Part shown: in pieces, positions 61,986 through 64,000 of the stretch
How the letters are laid out: each line of letters starts with the position of its first letter
Numbering within the stretch: position 1 is the first letter of the stretch
Assembly (NCBI GenBank): GCA_046594215.1
Contig: JBKJPX010000103.1
Span: 10,803 to 74,802, forward strand
Source: Panacagrimonas sp046594215
GTDB lineage: Bacteria > Pseudomonadota > Gammaproteobacteria > Nevskiales > Nevskiaceae
DNA length: 64,000 nt
Direction of reading: 5' to 3'
Program-made: the position numbers and the translations under genes
Notes under the pieces: generated by a model
What the model saw: the letters and a program-made list of their open reading frames with translations, nothing else
Told to the model about the DNA's origin: nothing
Database searches by the model: none

Positions 61986-63488
61986 ATGAACGCTCCCCTC
62001 GAAACGCCGCCGACCGTCGACGTGCCGGCCTGCTTCCAGCAGGTCGCCGCGCTCGCGCCGGCATTGGTCGACACCAATGCCGCCCAACGCGTCGCCAAGG
62101 TCCGGCGGTTGATGGACACGGTGCTCAAGTACCGCGCCGAGATCTACGAGACCGGCAAGCTGGAACGAGGGCTGTCGCCGCCGGACATGGACGGCGAGCT
62201 GGTGATGCTGAAATTCGAGGCCGATTACATCGCGAGTCACCTCGAGGATTGGATGACGCCCAGGCGCGCGCCCAACTCGCTGATGACCCTGGGCAAGAAG
62301 TGTTACGTGCGCTACGAGCCCAAGGGCATGGTGCTGGTGTTGCCGAGCTGGAACGCGCCCTACGTGATCGGCCTTCTGCCGACGCTGGGTGCGATCGCCG
62401 CCGGCAACGCGGTGATCCTCAAGCCCTCGGAACTCTCGCCGCACTCGTCGAGGCTGGTCGCGCGCATCGTGCGAGAGGCCTTCCCCGACGGCGAGGTCAC
62501 AGTGATCGAAGGTGGCGCGGAGACCGCGCAGGCGCTGCTCGCGCAGCCGTTCCATCACATCTTCTACATCGGCAACAACCACGTCGGCCGAATCGTGATG
62601 AAGGCCGCGGCCGATCACTTCGCGTCCGTCACGCTCGAGATGGGCGGCAAGAATCCGTCCATCGTTGACAAGAGCGCGGACATCGAGGACGCGGCGCTGA
62701 AGACCTCGTGGGGTCGCATGTGCAATGCCGGCCAGGCCTGCATCGCGCCGGACTATGTGCTGGTGCACGAATCGGTGATCGATCGCTATGTCGCGGCGCT
62801 GGCGCGCGAGATCAAGGCCATGTACGACCCGAAGGGCGAGGGCTTCGATCGGAACCCGGAGTACCCGCGCATCATCAACGCGCGTCACTTCGAGCGCATC
62901 AAGGGCCTGGTCGAGGACGCGCGCGCCAAGGGGGCGACGATCGTCTGCGGCGGCGTGTACGGCGCCGACCAGCGCTTCATCGCGCCGACCGTGATCACGA
63001 ACGTCACCGACGACATGAGGCTGATGCAGGAAGAGATCTTCGGGCCCGTGATCGCGGTGCTGCCGTTCAAGACGCGCGAGGACGTCATCCGCCAGATCAA
63101 TTCACGTGCGAAGCCCCTGGCTGCGTACATTTTTGCGAAGGATCGCGCGGAGATCGACTGGTACATCGCGCACACGACATCCGGCAGCCTCGTGGTGAAC
63201 CATAACGTGGTGCAGTCGGGTACCAACCCCTTGCTGCCCTTCGGCGGCGTGAACGCCAGCGGCATCGGCCGCATGGTCGGATTCGCGACGTTCAACGAAT
63301 GCTCGAACGGCCGCGCGATCGTGGAGGAAGGCCCGCCCGTCATCGATCCGCGTTCGATGTTTCCGCCGCTCACGGACAAGTACAAGAAGCAGCTCGCCCA
63401 GCTCATCGACGGCAAGCCGGTGCCGCCGTGGATGGTCAAGCTGATCGATGGCGTCGTGCGTTTCGTAGGACTCTTCAAGCGCGGCTGA
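61986..63488 (+). CDS. Aldehyde dehydrogenase, ALDH3/coniferyl-aldehyde type
   Basis: 500 aa from ATG 61986; the frame is open further upstream but lacks family similarity. It follows the short class 3 pattern: EPKGMVLVLPSWNAPYVIGLLPTLGAIAAGNAVILKPSE, LEMGGKNPSIV with base Glu218, GQACIAPDYV with catalytic Cys252, EEIFGPVIAVLPF, and LPFGGVNASGIGRMVG. The C-terminal hydrophobic FVGLFKRG tail may associate with membrane. Class 3 enzymes oxidise medium/long-chain or aromatic aldehydes, fitting lipid or terpenoid catabolism. It is monocistronic by layout. Confidence 0.9.
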   Translation: MNAPLETPPTVDVPACFQQVAALAPALVDTNAAQRVAKVRRLMDTVLKYRAEIYETGKLERGLSPPDMDGELVMLKFEADYIASHLEDWMTPRRAPNSLMTLGKKCYVRYEPKGMVLVLPSWNAPYVIGLLPTLGAIAAGNAVILKPSELSPHSSRLVARIVREAFPDGEVTVIEGGAETAQALLAQPFHHIFYIGNNHVGRIVMKAAADHFASVTLEMGGKNPSIVDKSADIEDAALKTSWGRMCNAGQACIAPDYVLVHESVIDRYVAALAREIKAMYDPKGEGFDRNPEYPRIINARHFERIKGLVEDARAKGATIVCGGVYGADQRFIAPTVITNVTDDMRLMQEEIFGPVIAVLPFKTREDVIRQINSRAKPLAAYIFAKDRAEIDWYIAHTTSGSLVVNHNVVQSGTNPLLPFGGVNASGIGRMVGFATFNECSNGRAIVEEGPPVIDPRSMFPPLTDKYKKQLAQLIDGKPVPPWMVKLIDGVVRFVGLFKRG

Positions 63489-63574
63489 GGCACCGGCACA
63501 AGAGGGATGCGCAAGTTCGCGCGGCCGGACCTGAGCGTGCGCGCGCGGTTCCGCTCGCGCAGAGCGGCGCGGCG

Positions 63575-63757
63575 GTGGACCTGTGCAACCGATGCGTCGA
63601 GCTGCAGGCGCTAGGCGGTGTGGTGCAGGAGGGCGAGGAGATCCGCATGGCTTCGCTGCCTGTCGGCATGCGTTGCCATCACCGCGGCAGCCTGGAAGAC
63701 CCGGAGTTCAACAACGTCCATCTCGAGATTCGCTGGGCCGGTAGTCAGACGACATAG
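63575..63757 (+). CDS. Possible small Cys/His-rich protein or gene fragment
   Basis: A 60-codon frame from GTG reads DLCNRCVELQALGGVV, EIRMASLPVGMRCHHRGSL and PEFNNVHLEIRWAG. C-x2-C followed by C-H-H looks like a zinc knuckle, and the residues are compositionally protein-like. However there is no clear ribosome-binding site, and the frame also runs back into the aldehyde dehydrogenase region. It could be the tail of a decayed gene. Not recognised. Confidence 0.3.
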   Translation: MDLCNRCVELQALGGVVQEGEEIRMASLPVGMRCHHRGSLEDPEFNNVHLEIRWAGSQTT

Positions 63758-63823
63758 CCCGCGCGAACTCCTTGGCCGAGGCGGTCGAGCGAATCCCTCC
63801 CATTCGTCCCCAGCGACCTGAGG

Positions 63824-63844
63824 TGGGCAGGTGTTGCCTGCCCA
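63824..63844. terminator. Hairpin between convergent 3' ends
   Basis: TGGGCAGG and CCTGCCCA form a perfect 8-bp stem with loop TGTTG, 15 bases beyond the stop of the minus-strand partial gene. There is no T-tract, so this is a position-based guess. Confidence 0.4.
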
Positions 63845-63858
63845 TGCGCGGGAGAGAG

Positions 63859-64000
63859 TTACGGCGGCGGTGGCAGCAACGGCAGCCAGGCCTGTCCACT
63901 CATGCTCACCACGCCGATCACCGGACTCGCGACGTTGATGCCCCCCGTGACGACGTACTGCTCGTGCAGTCCGTACAACAGCAGCCCGGCCTGCTCACCG
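63859..64000 (-). CDS. C-terminal end of a gene leaving the window, unknown product
   Basis: On the minus strand an open frame enters from the right edge and ends at TAA (63859-63861). The visible 46 residues include GEQAGLLLYGLHEQYVV, GGINVASPVIGVVSMSG and a final AWLPLLPPP. The pattern of short beta strands with glycine turns is protein-like and GC-biased at third positions. Too short to assign. The rest lies outside. Confidence 0.45.
   Translation of the reverse strand, partial: GEQAGLLLYGLHEQYVVTGGINVASPVIGVVSMSGQAWLPLLPPPP

Noticed and set aside
61689..62888. Minus-strand frame across the start of the second aldehyde dehydrogenase
   Set aside because: Antisense to a clear ALDH sequence; no motif.

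Overview
The window is high-GC proteobacterial DNA. Its backbone is the conserved gammaproteobacterial run hisC-tyrA-aroA ... cmk-rpsA-ihfB-lapA-lapB, so a gammaproteobacterium is very likely. The mix of TonB receptor, Rieske oxygenase, P450, paired acyl-CoA dehydrogenases and SDRs recalls steroid- or hydrocarbon-degrading lineages such as Steroidobacterales/Nevskiales; that narrower placement is inference. No rRNA, tRNA, CRISPR array, transposase or integrase was found.

Layout. 1-2942: end of hisC, then tyrA and aroA (aromatic amino acid synthesis). 2946-14120: an insert of eight genes between aroA and cmk: phosphoethanolamine-transferase-like sulfatase-fold enzyme, ATP-grasp-like protein, flippase, GT2 glycosyltransferase, acyltransferase-3 (envelope glycan theme), then an SDR reductase, a Baeyer-Villiger-type monooxygenase and a divergent AraC regulator with a tandem 21-bp operator candidate. 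14322-20217: cmk, rpsA, ihfB, lapA, lapB, interrupted after rpsA by an AT-richer islet of about 1.24 kb flanked by a near-perfect 23-bp duplication of the rpsA 3' end. 20228-28957: DsbA-like protein, a thioester alpha-2-macroglobulin and PbpC (periplasmic defence/repair pair). 29158-36000: aldehyde dehydrogenase, esterase-like hydrolase, rlmA, a B12-binding-type radical SAM protein and a ferredoxin-reductase-like flavoprotein. 35979-41976: chrA, a double-domain class III CoA transferase, yaeQ, and two 5'-truncated catabolic pseudogenes (amidohydrolase; acyl-CoA synthetase).

42580-58627 is the metabolic centrepiece. A SnoaL-like gene and an AraC regulator diverge around a 32-bp dyad. Then twelve tightly spaced plus-strand genes follow: acyl-CoA ligase, two acyl-CoA dehydrogenases, Rieske oxygenase, P450, SDR, TonB receptor, SDR, acyl-CoA dehydrogenase, 2-oxoacid dehydrogenase E1 alpha and beta, and a free-standing lipoyl domain. 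This reads as one uptake-and-degradation operon: import by the TonB receptor, oxygenation by the Rieske enzyme and P450, alcohol oxidation by the SDRs, CoA activation and beta-oxidation-like steps, then oxidative decarboxylation. The substrate cannot be read from sequence; a cyclic or isoprenoid carbon skeleton is the best guess.

58728-64000: an SNase-like secreted protein, a glycine-zipper protein, a large lipoprotein of unknown function, a second aldehyde dehydrogenase (ALDH3-like), a doubtful small ORF, and the 3' end of a minus-strand gene that leaves the window.
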